Notes: generated by a model from the sequence alone, not told the origin. A DNA stretch of 64,000 nt from Prevotella sp. tc2-28 (GCF_900107705.1 NZ_FNRE01000008.1:116570-180569); one strand, 5' to 3'; positions 36,334-45,235 are shown, numbered from the stretch's first letter. Numbers and translations are program-made.

Positions 36334-37889
36334 TTCTTGCCGTTAACGATGTAAAGACCCTTCTGCGTCGGCTTTCCACTAAGCCTGCGACCGTCGATGG
36401 TGTACCAAACATCAGACATCATACCTCTGACATCTTTCATCGTCTTGATACCCGTAGGTGTTGCAGCGTCAACCCATTGGAAATAGTTGAAGTATTCTGT
36501 TCCTAACCCCATCAGAAACATCTTGCCGGCATCTAGATGGTCGCTTTTACTAAACGTGTTGTCTATGCGATACATATCGTCTAAGCCGTGGGGATGGGCA
36601 TTGTGGAAGGCAAGGTAGTTGCCATAGGGCACCACCATGTCACCCTTCGAGTGTGCAAACTGTATGCGGTGTTGTGGTTTCCAGCCAGTGCAGACATTAT
36701 TCGATTCCAGGGCATAGCGCATGTCCTCATAGGCGTTGCCCGTCGCGGCTGGCGCGCTGATGAAGTTGTCTGGATTCTTCATATAGCTGTAGAAACCAGG
36801 AGTAAGGATTTTGTCGAGATTGGCCCACGCTACCCAGGAGCTCCAAATCATGCCAGGAATCTCATGTTTGAAAAACATCTCTTTCATGTTGGCGGGAGCC
36901 TTATAGGTTTTGCCTCCAATGGTGGCGGTGCCATTGTCTATCTGACTAAGCCAGGCCTTATTGATATCGTCAGTGGTCAAGTTCTTGGTGCTTAACCAGT
37001 CCATGACACCGGTGTCGAGGAACGACTGTTCAAAGTAGTCGTCCAGCTTGTGCTGGGACATAGCGGGATTGCCTACTATCATGCCGTTCATAATCATTGG
37101 AAGGACAACGGGGAAGGTAATCTCGTTCTCGTTGTGGGCGGTGGTGACATCGTAGCTGGTGCCGTCGTCGTTCAGGTAGTAGTGCATGGTGGCCATCAGG
37201 TCGTATGGACCGTCTCCGCAAATAGTGCCACGGAAGTGCAACTTGTCACTGAGTCCGTTCTGCTCGATATGGCGTTGCGCGGCTAGTGCCACTGCACCGC
37301 CCTGTGAATAGCCAAGGCTGAAGCACCGCCAATTGTCCTTCAGCGGCAGGGTATTGTTCGCACCGTTCAGCTTGCCGTAAAGTTCCAGTCCATAGGTTAA
37401 GGCATCAACGACCTGCTGTGCCGTCACCTTCTGGATGAGGTAGGGATGTGTCCTGGCACTCGACACGCCGTAGCCCTCGTAGTCGGGCATGATGACGATG
37501 CTGCGCTTGACGATGCTCTTGTAGGGTTTCCCCTCGTCGTATTCAGCGCCTTCAAACAAGGTGGAGAGAACTACAAAATCGGCTGTTGAGAGCGTAGCGC
37601 TGGTGGGACACTGCGAATTGGCTGTGACAGTATAGTGGCTATACAAGTGTACCGACTCGATGGCAGCACCCTTCGGCGGCGTGGTAGGTGCCCAACAACA
37701 CAATAACGACGAAAGCACAACGGGGTCGCCCGTCACGCTGGTCGATGGATAGTTGAACTTATATACCATTCGGTTGCCCAGTGTTGTAATATACGGTTCC
37801 AACGCGGTGGATGGTGTCGGATTCTGGGCCCATGAGCCCTGCACGACTACGCACAGCAGGGCAAGCAATGCAAGTAAAGATTTCTTCAT
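36318..37889 (-). CDS. Secreted alpha/beta-hydrolase (esterase/lipase-like) with C-terminal sorting tail
   Basis: The product of 523 residues has a signal peptide (MKKSLLALLALLCVVVQGSWA) and an alpha/beta-hydrolase core. The nucleophile elbow is GYSQGG (about residue 195), the acid is probably the aspartate in FAHSKGDMVVPYG, and the histidine lies in KSDHLDAG. The arrangement resembles secretory lipases and prolyl-oligopeptidase-like esterases. The C-terminus (VWYTIDGRRLSGKPTQKGLY) is a sorting tail. Just before it the coding sequence carries an ATCAGACATCA-type short repeat (36407-36434). Substrate unknown; an acyl- or feruloyl-esterase role is possible but not shown. Confidence 0.8.
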   Translation of the reverse strand: MKKSLLALLALLCVVVQGSWAQNPTPSTALEPYITTLGNRMVYKFNYPSTSVTGDPVVLSSLLCCWAPTTPPKGAAIESVHLYSHYTVTANSQCPTSATLSTADFVVLSTLFEGAEYDEGKPYKSIVKRSIVIMPDYEGYGVSSARTHPYLIQKVTAQQVVDALTYGLELYGKLNGANNTLPLKDNWRCFSLGYSQGGAVALAAQRHIEQNGLSDKLHFRGTICGDGPYDLMATMHYYLNDDGTSYDVTTAHNENEITFPVVLPMIMNGMIVGNPAMSQHKLDDYFEQSFLDTGVMDWLSTKNLTTDDINKAWLSQIDNGTATIGGKTYKAPANMKEMFFKHEIPGMIWSSWVAWANLDKILTPGFYSYMKNPDNFISAPAATGNAYEDMRYALESNNVCTGWKPQHRIQFAHSKGDMVVPYGNYLAFHNAHPHGLDDMYRIDNTFSKSDHLDAGKMFLMGLGTEYFNYFQWVDAATPTGIKTMKDVRGMMSDVWYTIDGRRLSGKPTQKGLYIVNGKKVVIK

Positions 37890-37918
37890 ATTGTCTGGTT
37901 TTTAGCTTTTTTTGTTGC

Positions 37919-37950
37919 CAAAGATACGCATAAATGAGCAGATAACCAAA
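37919..37950 (-). promoter_or_regulatory. Promoter of the secreted esterase gene
   Basis: On the - strand: TTTG (37950-37947), 20 bases, TATCTTTG (37926-37919). Confidence 0.9.
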
Positions 37951-38250
37951 TTTTAATTGAGTTTTCTCAAATGGGAGTATTTTAGGCGAAGCCAAAGAGT
38001 GCCGTATAGAAGCCAAAGCCTTGATTGCTGATTGGTAATCTGCTATTATTGACGGATAACGTTGGCACCTTCCTCGCTGCCAATCCTTTCGTTTACGAAC
38101 CGTAGGGGGTTGGAAAATCCAGAGCAGAAGCGCAGCGTCGTCTGGATTCACTTTGCGGTGCGCCCTTCGGGGAACCGGAGGCGGATAGATTTCAAGCGAT
38201 AACCCTTTTAGATTTCGTCTGAACTCCATATAATCTTGTCCGAAAAGGGA
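37951..38250. other. Gene-free stretch with a palindromic, dispersed-repeat-like segment
   Basis: No convincing gene. The segment 38097-38180 is GC-rich compared with its surroundings and contains the inverted repeat AATCCAGA (38116-38123) / TCTGGATT (38141-38148), plus a CGCCCTTCGGGG-type stem. It resembles REP-like elements that are often miscalled as small proteins in Prevotella genomes; this likeness is from memory and needs a search. Confidence 0.45.
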
Positions 38251-38289
38251 AAAAAATAGGTCTGTGCTATTGCGGTATAGACCTTTTTT
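38249..38289. terminator. Bidirectional hairpin terminator
   Basis: AGGTCT (38258-38263) pairs with AGACCT (38279-38284), with further pairing inside. An A tract precedes (38249-38256) and a T6 tract follows (38284-38289). No neighbouring gene reads into it from either side, since the flanking genes are divergent. Confidence 0.6.
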
Positions 38290-38345
38290 CGTATATAGTT
38301 TTTGGGCAGTCTTAGGTACTCTCGTTCGAGAAAACTCAAATAAAA

Positions 38346-38377
38346 TTTGGTTTTCTTCTCACTTATTCGTACCTTTG
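38346..38377 (+). promoter_or_regulatory. Promoter of the nusB-yajC operon
   Basis: TTTG (38346-38349), 20 bases, TACCTTTG (38370-38377). It fixes the start at ATG 38414. Confidence 0.9.
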
Positions 38378-38413
38378 CAGCTGATAAGTGTATCAAATAG
38401 CTATTTAAACAGT

Positions 38414-39349
38414 ATGATCAATCGAGAACTCATCAGGATTAAGACAGTACAGTTGACCTATGCGTACTATCAAAACGGGAGCAAAAACATTGACTCGGCT
38501 GAAAAGGAATTATTATTCAGCCTGTCAAAAGCCTATGACCTTTACAATTTCTTGCTGGCCTTAATCGTCAGCATTACCCGTGAGGCGCAACGTCATTTGG
38601 AAGTGGCTCAGTCGAGAGCCCAGCGCGAGGGGACAGAAATGCCCTCACAGAAGTTTGTCAACAACCGTTTTGCCCTTCAATTAGAAGGGAACAAGATGCT
38701 AAACGACTTCATGGAAACCCAGAAGAAGACGTGGAATGACGAACCCGAATTTCTAAAGAAGATGTATCAACTTGTTGCCGAAAGCCAAATATACAAGGAT
38801 TATATGGCTAGTCCGGAGGACAGCTATGAAGCCGACCGGGAACTATGGCGCAAGCTGTATCGCACCCTGATACAGCACAACGACGACCTGGATGCCCTGC
38901 TGGAGGAGCAAAGCCTTTACTGGAACGACGACAAGGAGGTGGTTGACACCTTTGTCCTAAAGACCATCAAGCGCTTTGAAGAAAAGAACCAGTCGCATCA
39001 AGAGCTTTTGCCTGAATACGACAACGAGGAAGACAAGGACTACGCTCGTAAGCTGTTCCGTGCAACGATTATGAATGGTGACGAGTATCAGCACTTCATG
39101 AGCGAAGCCTCACGTAATTGGGACTTCTCACGTCTGGCTTATATGGACATCATCATTATGCAGATAGCCATTGCCGAGATGATGACCTTCCCCAGCATCC
39201 CCATCAATGTAACCATTAATGAATATGTGGAGATTGCCAAGCTATACTCTACCCCACGCAGTGCCAGTTACATTAACGGAATGCTCGACGCCATAGCCCG
39301 TCACCTGACAAAGACAGGAAGACTCCTGAAACATATAGAAGAACGATAA
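38414..39349 (+). CDS. nusB: NusB-family transcription antitermination factor
   Basis: The product of 311 residues is about twice the size of E. coli NusB, as is usual in Bacteroidota. It begins NRELIRIKTVQLTYAYYQNG and the C-terminal half carries the NusB helical domain (DYARKLFRATIMNGDEYQHFM, YMDIIIMQIAIAEMMTFPSIPINVTINEYVEIAKLYSTPRS written in two conserved blocks), with the INEYVEIAK motif diagnostic. It would act in rRNA antitermination in the cytoplasm. It leads an operon with yajC, a YbbR-like gene, coaE and a DUF5606-like gene. Confidence 0.93.
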   Translation: MINRELIRIKTVQLTYAYYQNGSKNIDSAEKELLFSLSKAYDLYNFLLALIVSITREAQRHLEVAQSRAQREGTEMPSQKFVNNRFALQLEGNKMLNDFMETQKKTWNDEPEFLKKMYQLVAESQIYKDYMASPEDSYEADRELWRKLYRTLIQHNDDLDALLEEQSLYWNDDKEVVDTFVLKTIKRFEEKNQSHQELLPEYDNEEDKDYARKLFRATIMNGDEYQHFMSEASRNWDFSRLAYMDIIIMQIAIAEMMTFPSIPINVTINEYVEIAKLYSTPRSASYINGMLDAIARHLTKTGRLLKHIEER

Positions 39350-39370
39350 CATAAACGAATTAAAACAAAT

Positions 39371-39697
39371 ATGACACAGTTATTTCTCGCTGCACAAGCC
39401 GCCCAAGGCGGTGGCAGCATGACCAGTTTCCTCATTATGATGGTTGCCATCTTCGCCATCATGTATTTCTTTATGATCCGTCCTCAGCAGAAGCGCCAGA
39501 AGGAAATCCAGAATTTCCAGAACACACTGCAGGAAGGCGCTCAGGTTGTTACCGGCGGCGGCATCTACGGTACCGTCAAGAAAATCGACCTGGCCAGCGG
39601 CATCATTGAAGTCAAGATTGCAGACGGCGTAGTCATCAAGGTGGACAAGGGTTATGTATTCAAAGACATGGCCAGCACACCCATGCAGGGCAAATAA
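39371..39697 (+). CDS. yajC: Preprotein translocase subunit YajC
   Basis: A single-span inner-membrane protein of 108 residues, accessory to SecDF/SecYEG. One transmembrane helix (SFLIMMVAIFAIMYFFMI) is followed by the conserved RPQQKRQKEIQNFQNTLQEG and VVTGGGIYGTVKKID motifs. It lies between nusB and a YbbR-like gene, the usual order in this phylum. Confidence 0.96.
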   Translation: MTQLFLAAQAAQGGGSMTSFLIMMVAIFAIMYFFMIRPQQKRQKEIQNFQNTLQEGAQVVTGGGIYGTVKKIDLASGIIEVKIADGVVIKVDKGYVFKDMASTPMQGK

Positions 39698-39715
39698 GCA
39701 TTAACACATCTCCTG

Positions 39716-40696
39716 ATGTCGGGTATCAAGACCATATTCAAAGCCATCAGACTTTTCTTGTTCAGCAACATGAACAAGCAACTTCTGGTCTTTGTATTCT
39801 TTCTGTTTCTCTCAGGAATCTTCTGGCTGATCAAGACCATGAATGAAACCTACGAGAAAGAGATCAAGATACCCCTACAAGTGGGCAACATCCCCAAGAA
39901 CGTGGTGCTGACATCTACGGCTGTTGACACCCTGCGCGTCACGGTAAGGGACAAGGGATGGGTCATCCTGTCGTACCTTCACGGTGACAGGCTGAAGACG
40001 ATGAGCATCAACTTCAAGGCCTACGACAGAGGTCACGGACAAGGCGTCATACCCAGCGGAGACATCAAGCGTATCGTGGAACAGGCTTTGGAACTTTCTT
40101 CAAAGACGATTTCCATCAAGCCTGAGCGACTGGAGTTCTCATACAACTATGGAGAACACAAGCGTGTACCCGTCAGATGGACAGGACGTATCATTCCTGA
40201 CCAGCTATATTTCATCTCACAAGTAGAATACACGCCCGACAGTGTTGACGTATATGCCACACAACAGAAGTTAGACAGTATCAGCACCATCTACACAGAG
40301 GCACTGAACTATGCCAATTTCCGCGATACCCTGTCTATCGACTGTCAGTTGTCGCATATGAAGGACGTAAAAGTGGTTCCGAAGCAAATCCATATCAAGT
40401 TCTACACCGATGTGCTGACGGAAGAGGCGATGGATGGTGTTCCCATACAGGGCATCAACGTACCTGCAGGGAAGGTGCTGCGCACATTCCCGCCCAAGGT
40501 AAGAATACACTTTGTGGCAGGTGCCGACCGTATCAGAAGCCTGCGTCCTGACGATTTCACGGTGATTACCGACTACAATGAAATCATGGATACGAAATCG
40601 GAGAAGTGCAAGATATATCTTCGCAGCGTTCCTCAAGGCATCAGCCGCGCGTCGCTCGAAACCAAGGAAGTAGACTATCTGATAGAGGAAGAATGA
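39716..40696 (+). CDS. YbbR-like domain membrane-anchored protein
   Basis: The product of 326 residues has one N-terminal transmembrane helix (LLVFVFFLFLSGIFWLI) and extracytoplasmic beta-rich YbbR-like repeats (for example VPVRWTGRIIPDQLYFISQVEYTPDSV written across one repeat, and VPKQIHIKFYTD). YbbR proteins in Firmicutes regulate diadenylate cyclase; here no cyclase gene is adjacent, so the role is unknown. Its stop overlaps the coaE start by four bases (ATGA), which shows translational coupling. Confidence 0.88.
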   Translation: MSGIKTIFKAIRLFLFSNMNKQLLVFVFFLFLSGIFWLIKTMNETYEKEIKIPLQVGNIPKNVVLTSTAVDTLRVTVRDKGWVILSYLHGDRLKTMSINFKAYDRGHGQGVIPSGDIKRIVEQALELSSKTISIKPERLEFSYNYGEHKRVPVRWTGRIIPDQLYFISQVEYTPDSVDVYATQQKLDSISTIYTEALNYANFRDTLSIDCQLSHMKDVKVVPKQIHIKFYTDVLTEEAMDGVPIQGINVPAGKVLRTFPPKVRIHFVAGADRIRSLRPDDFTVITDYNEIMDTKSEKCKIYLRSVPQGISRASLETKEVDYLIEEE

Positions 40697-41238
40697 AGAT
40701 AGGTATCACGGGGGGCATTGGCTCTGGAAAGAGCTTTATTTGCCAAAGGTTGAAAGCACGAGGCATAGACGTGTACGACTGCGACACGGCTGCCAAGCGA
40801 CTGATACGCACCTCGCCAGAGATCCGACAACAGTTGACGGCACTCATCGGTGAGGATGCCTATCACGGAGAGGCGCTCAACAAGGCTGCCGTTGCCAAGT
40901 TCCTCTTAGCCAACGAAGCCAACGCCAAAGCCATTGACGACATCGTGCACCCTGCCGTCTTCCGGGACTTCCAGGAGAGCGGTATGCAATGGATGGAGAG
41001 TGCCATCATGTATGAGTCAGGCATCAACCAACTGGTGGACCGCGTAATCGTGGTCACTGCCCCACTTGAGGTGCGCATACAACGCGTCATGAAGCGTGAC
41101 GGCATCAGCCGCGAAAACGTACTGCAATGGATGCAGCGCCAATGGTCGCAGGACAAGGTCAGGGAACTGGCCGACGACGAGATAGTCAATGACGGCATAG
41201 CAGACATTGACGCTCAGATAGATAATATTTTAAGATAA
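40693..41238 (+). CDS. coaE: Dephospho-CoA kinase
   Basis: This enzyme of 181 residues catalyses the last step of coenzyme A synthesis. The P-loop is at the N-terminus (GITGGIGSGKS), followed by the CoA-binding motifs DCDTAAKRL and DIVHPAVF, and a lid region (VIVVTAPLEVRIQRVMKRDG). ATG 40693 is chosen because the P-loop must lie close to the start and because it overlaps the upstream stop as ATGA; upstream in-frame sequence is inside the YbbR-like gene. Confidence 0.96.
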   Translation: MKIGITGGIGSGKSFICQRLKARGIDVYDCDTAAKRLIRTSPEIRQQLTALIGEDAYHGEALNKAAVAKFLLANEANAKAIDDIVHPAVFRDFQESGMQWMESAIMYESGINQLVDRVIVVTAPLEVRIQRVMKRDGISRENVLQWMQRQWSQDKVRELADDEIVNDGIADIDAQIDNILR

Positions 41239-41247
41239 GAAAAGAAT

Positions 41248-41691
41248 ATGAAACAGACTATTTTAGCCATCTCGGGTAAGCCGGGACTTTACAAATTAGT
41301 ATCACGCGCCAAGAACAGCCTCATCGTTGAGGCCTTGGACGATACTCACAAACGTCTTCCTGCCTTTGGCACAGACCGTATCACCTCTTTGGCAGACATT
41401 GCCATGTTCACCGAGACAGAAGACGTGCCTCTGATGAAGGTACTGGCTTCCATGCGTGACCTGGAAAAAGGCAAGGAGTCGAGTGTCAACTTCAAGAAGG
41501 CTACTCCCAAGGAATTGCACGATTATTTCTCGAAAGTTCTCCCCCAATGGGACCAGGACCGCGTACAGAACAGTCATATCAAGAAACTCATCCAGTGGTA
41601 TAACATCCTCATCAAAGCTGGAATCACCGACTTTGAAGAAGAGATGGCTCCCACTGAGGGCGACAACATTGACGACCGCAAAGAAGCTTAA
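41248..41691 (+). CDS. DUF5606-like conserved protein
   Basis: A small cytoplasmic protein of 147 residues. The N-terminus (ILAISGKPGLYKLVSRAKNSLIVEALD) forms an SH3-like or Tudor-like beta barrel in my reading, followed by helices (KELHDYFSKVLPQWDQDRVQ, HIKKLIQWYNILIKAG) and an acidic tail. It is found widely in Bacteroidota, often next to coaE. Function unknown. The last four bases overlap the stop of the convergent Fur-family gene. Confidence 0.8.
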   Translation: MKQTILAISGKPGLYKLVSRAKNSLIVEALDDTHKRLPAFGTDRITSLADIAMFTETEDVPLMKVLASMRDLEKGKESSVNFKKATPKELHDYFSKVLPQWDQDRVQNSHIKKLIQWYNILIKAGITDFEEEMAPTEGDNIDDRKEA

Positions 41692-42113
41692 TGCTCTCCT
41701 TTCCTACAGGCAGGGCAGATGCCCTTTACCATGTAGTTGACAGCATTCATCACAAAACCGCCAGGCAATTCTACTGGCGGTATTTTTGTGTCTTCCAGGC
41801 AATAAGTACGGCGACAGCGTTCACAATAAAAATGTACGTGTATGTCGTCATCATGTTCTTCATCATGACTATGGCATAACTCATAGCGCACACCGTCACC
41901 TCCGTCTTCAATGACATGTACGAGGTGGTGTTCACGAAAGAGCGTCAAGGCACGGAAAATACCCGATTTGTCTATCGTCTTGATTTTCGCCTCCAGCTCT
42001 GACAAAGAAAGCGGACGACCAGCCGCTTCCAGTTCACTTGCTACCAGAATGCGATTAGCCGTCGGCTTTACACCATGAAATGCTAATAACTCAACAGTAT
42101 CTTGTTTACTCAT
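41688..42113 (-). CDS. Fur-family metal-responsive transcription regulator
   Basis: The product of 141 residues has the Fur winged helix (KPTANRILVASELEAAGRPLSLSELEAKI) and metal-binding region (CHSHDEEHDDDIHVHFYCERC, ending in CPAC). Two CxxC motifs form the structural zinc site. The histidine-rich loop suits a zinc (Zur) or iron sensor; the specificity cannot be fixed. The start at 42113 avoids a long glycine/alanine-rich in-frame extension that is merely the other frame of the upstream gene. It begins 13 bases after the outer-membrane protein gene, so the two are probably co-transcribed. Confidence 0.9.
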   Translation of the reverse strand: MSKQDTVELLAFHGVKPTANRILVASELEAAGRPLSLSELEAKIKTIDKSGIFRALTLFREHHLVHVIEDGGDGVRYELCHSHDEEHDDDIHVHFYCERCRRTYCLEDTKIPPVELPGGFVMNAVNYMVKGICPACRKGEH

Positions 42114-42126
42114 AGTTCTTCTGTCT

Positions 42127-45108
42127 TTAGAAACGGCGTCCGCCTCCGCCGCCACCGCCAAAGCCTCCGCCGCCACGGCCTCCACGGCCGCCACCAGGAC
42201 CGCCAAAGCCACCAGGACCACCAGGACCCATTCCCTGACGTCCGGCCTTACCTCCAAAGAGATTCAGACGATAGATGACATGGAACATGGCATAGCTGGT
42301 AATGGCATTGTACTCTGTATCGCTGCGCTGCATAGCCGTAACAGTACGGCTGAACGTAGACTGTCGGTGCAGGATGTCATACATCTGGAAGCTTAAAGTC
42401 AAAGACTTATTACGCAAGAAAGACTGTGACAACTGTGCGTTCCATATCAGTTCGTTGGTATTCATCGATTCATCATTATAGCCTCGACGACTGTTCATAT
42501 TCATACCTGTCGAAAGCTGTGTGCCCCAAGGAGCCGTCAGCATGACACTTGCACCATACGAGAATGTCCATGTGTCCATGTTGTTGTTCGTCTGCAACTC
42601 ACTACGTGCATGTAGGTATTCCAAAGAGCCATTCAGTTCGAATTCAAACCACTGGTTACGATAATTGGCAGCCAATCGCTCACCCACTGTCGTGCTGCGC
42701 GTGGTAGACTTCTCTGAGTTGGCATTACGATTCACGCTGACATAACCGACGCTATTAGCATAGCGAAGCGTGGTGAATGTGTTGATATTAAAGAAGGCTG
42801 CGGAGTCGATGGCCGTATTGAACATAAACATACCAAAGGCATTCCAGTTGCCGTCAATATTCTCCGGACGCGTTGTCCGAGCACCCGTCTGCACATTATA
42901 GGTCACCATGTTGGAAACAGCATTGCTCGTTGTCGATAAATTCAAGTGAGCCATAATACTGCGCTGGTGATTAGGGATGTAGTTGTTGTAGAACAAGCGG
43001 AAGTTCTGGGTGAACGACGGTTTCAGTCCAGCATTACCCTGACGGACGTTCAAGGGGTTGGAGTCGTCGGTAATGTCAAGCAGGTCAGTCATTGACGGCT
43101 GACTGGTATTAGCCCTATAGGTAAAGCGCAACTGACTAACTTTTGAGATCTTCCAACGGAAATCTGCCGTTGGCGACCAGTTCATGACGTTACGTTTTGT
43201 AATGGTATCCGTCGTAAGATAACGATAGGTCAATTCTGAACTCTGAGGTATAAACTGCACTCCGACATTGAAGTTATAGTCCTTGCGAACAATGCGCAGC
43301 ATGAGCTCAGCTGTATGAATATAGTTCTTGTAAACCGAGTAACGGCTTAGATTCTGACTCTTCGTGCTTTCTAAGTCAATGGGTGGCACATGATTACTCA
43401 GCAATGACAGATAGCGATCCCAGTCACGGTAGTCTGGGTCGATAGCCATAAAAGGAAGTCCTGTCTTGGTCAGGTCATACGTACCACGGTCGCTCTTGGT
43501 ATACTTATACTGGAATTGATAGCTGAACTGCAGATAGGTCTGACGGAAGATAGGCTCGCTATAAGTGGCCCGGATACTGTAATCCCAATTCTTGGTGGGC
43601 GTCACGGCATATCGGTTAGCCTGATAGGTAGAGTCTTTATACTCTCGGGGAGTCTTGGTGCTGTCGACAATGAAATACTCCACAAAGTTATTGGTCATCG
43701 ATTTGCTCATTCCCTCACTGTAATTACCATTCAGTCGCAAAGTAATATTACGGCCAGTACTGCTCAACCGGCGATTGATCTGCAACACAGCACCTACAGT
43801 CTTCGAATCGCTATAGGAGAGGCCCTTGCTGAGATTTGTATTTTTTACGATAGAGTCCGTATATATCAAACGGTCAATCTGTGACAACGGGTCTGTAATA
43901 CCTGAAATGCCATAAGGGTCAGCCCTGAAAGTAGCATTAAGGCTGTTACTCAGACCGTCGTTGGAGTTATAGCGGAACTGAGGACGCAGCATGATGTTCC
44001 ATAGCGTGTCAGGCGTCCATTCCACACGCATACGAGCATCCCAACTATTGGAACGGTTTAGGTTCTTGCTCAGGCTATTACCAAAGGAGGATGACGTGCT
44101 ACTCATGAAATCTTCCGTAGAACGACGTACCTGAGCATCATCGTCATTATGGTTCCAACGGATACTTCCATCCAACTTCAAACGATTCTTTTTCTCATAA
44201 TTCACGTTCACACCAGTCATCTTCGTTGCCGTCAGACCTTGACGACCTCCACCCCAGCGTCCACCGCCGGCAGAGAAGCCCATATCATTGACGTTGTTGG
44301 CGCTTCCCATCAGGAAAATCTTCAAATCGTCCTTCATCCAGCCAAACATGGTACGTCCGCTGTAGCGTTCTTGTGTACCTGCAGCGATATCGGTATTGAG
44401 CATCATACCCTTATTCATGCCAGGTTTAACACCAAAGTCGAGCACGGTTTCCTCTTCACCGTCATCAATACCACTGACACGAGCCAAATCACTTTTCTGA
44501 TCGTAAGCCTTAACGCGTTCGATGATGTTGGCAGGCAGGTTCTTCATGGCTGTCTTTGTATCGCCTGTCATAAACTCCTTACCATCAACCATGATTTTCT
44601 TCACTTCCTTACCGTTGATGGTAATTTTTCCGTCATCAGAAACTTGTGCGCCAGGCAGTCGCTTCACCAACTCTTCCACGACAGAGCCTTCCGGAGTACG
44701 GAAAGCGGCAGCATTATATACAAAGGTATCTGCCTTCAACGTAACCTTTGAAGCCTGTCCTGTGACGGTGGCGCCCTTCAGCATGATGGCATCAGGCTTC
44801 ATGTTGATGGTGCCCAAAGCTACATCCTTGTCAGCACCTACCGTAACCCGCTTCGTATAAGGCTTGTATCCCACATAGGTCACTTGTACGATATACTTAC
44901 CAGCTGATGGTGCCTTCAACCTGAATCTTCCCTCCAAGTCGGTCAACACACCTGTCACAAGTGTGCTATCCAGTTTAAGCAGTTTCACCGTTGTCTGTGA
45001 GACAGGTTCCTGCGAATCATTCTCTACTACTTTTCCTGTCACATGGTGTTGTGCCAACATAACCACAGTCAGCAATGACAAGAACAAAAATGTTATCAGT
45101 CGTTTCAT
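42127..45108 (-). CDS. Outer-membrane beta-barrel protein with carboxypeptidase-like domain (TonB-dependent receptor-like)
   Basis: A protein of 993 residues with signal peptide. It starts with a CarboxypepD_reg-like domain (HHVTGKVVENDSQEPVSQTT), then a plug-like region (VVEELVKRLPGAQVSDDGK, TINGKEVKKIMVDGKEFM) and a long barrel of the OMP_b-brl_3 type. It is not a SusC: the SusC signature is missing and there is no SusD partner. The C-terminal 33 residues are almost pure glycine/proline/arginine (from about 42127 to 42230), an unusual end for a barrel protein, where an aromatic final residue is normal; here the last residue is still F. The linked Fur-family gene suggests metal or metallophore uptake, but that is inference. 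Confidence 0.88.
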   Translation of the reverse strand: MKRLITFLFLSLLTVVMLAQHHVTGKVVENDSQEPVSQTTVKLLKLDSTLVTGVLTDLEGRFRLKAPSAGKYIVQVTYVGYKPYTKRVTVGADKDVALGTINMKPDAIMLKGATVTGQASKVTLKADTFVYNAAAFRTPEGSVVEELVKRLPGAQVSDDGKITINGKEVKKIMVDGKEFMTGDTKTAMKNLPANIIERVKAYDQKSDLARVSGIDDGEEETVLDFGVKPGMNKGMMLNTDIAAGTQERYSGRTMFGWMKDDLKIFLMGSANNVNDMGFSAGGGRWGGGRQGLTATKMTGVNVNYEKKNRLKLDGSIRWNHNDDDAQVRRSTEDFMSSTSSSFGNSLSKNLNRSNSWDARMRVEWTPDTLWNIMLRPQFRYNSNDGLSNSLNATFRADPYGISGITDPLSQIDRLIYTDSIVKNTNLSKGLSYSDSKTVGAVLQINRRLSSTGRNITLRLNGNYSEGMSKSMTNNFVEYFIVDSTKTPREYKDSTYQANRYAVTPTKNWDYSIRATYSEPIFRQTYLQFSYQFQYKYTKSDRGTYDLTKTGLPFMAIDPDYRDWDRYLSLLSNHVPPIDLESTKSQNLSRYSVYKNYIHTAELMLRIVRKDYNFNVGVQFIPQSSELTYRYLTTDTITKRNVMNWSPTADFRWKISKVSQLRFTYRANTSQPSMTDLLDITDDSNPLNVRQGNAGLKPSFTQNFRLFYNNYIPNHQRSIMAHLNLSTTSNAVSNMVTYNVQTGARTTRPENIDGNWNAFGMFMFNTAIDSAAFFNINTFTTLRYANSVGYVSVNRNANSEKSTTRSTTVGERLAANYRNQWFEFELNGSLEYLHARSELQTNNNMDTWTFSYGASVMLTAPWGTQLSTGMNMNSRRGYNDESMNTNELIWNAQLSQSFLRNKSLTLSFQMYDILHRQSTFSRTVTAMQRSDTEYNAITSYAMFHVIYRLNLFGGKAGRQGMGPGGPGGFGGPGGGRGGRGGGGFGGGGGGGRRF

Positions 45109-45118
45109 TGAAAATAAA

Positions 45119-45131
45119 GGAAATATTTTCC
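45119..45131. promoter_or_regulatory. Small near-palindrome upstream of the outer-membrane protein gene
   Basis: GGAAATATTTTCC lies 11 bases before the - strand start codon. It could be an operator or part of the leader; nothing more can be said. Confidence 0.25.
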
Positions 45132-45235
45132 TCTAAGACGTTCAATAATTGAAAAAGTTTAAATAAAACCAATAAAAATTAGGGTATAATCGACAATTAT
45201 CCACTTTTTTGCATACCAGTTTCGCAAATTTTAAT

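Noticed and set aside
32396..38110. CCGTAGGGGG shared between the rplY leader and the repeat at 38099
   Set aside because: Only ten bases match and the flanks differ, so I do not treat them as copies of one element.
37759..38229. Open frame of 156 codons on the - strand upstream of the esterase gene
   Set aside because: It overlaps the esterase signal peptide and its promoter, has no domain, and its N-terminal part is the translation of the palindromic repeat segment.
42114..42257. 48-codon N-terminal extension of the Fur-family protein
   Set aside because: It is the alternate frame of the glycine-rich tail of the upstream gene.
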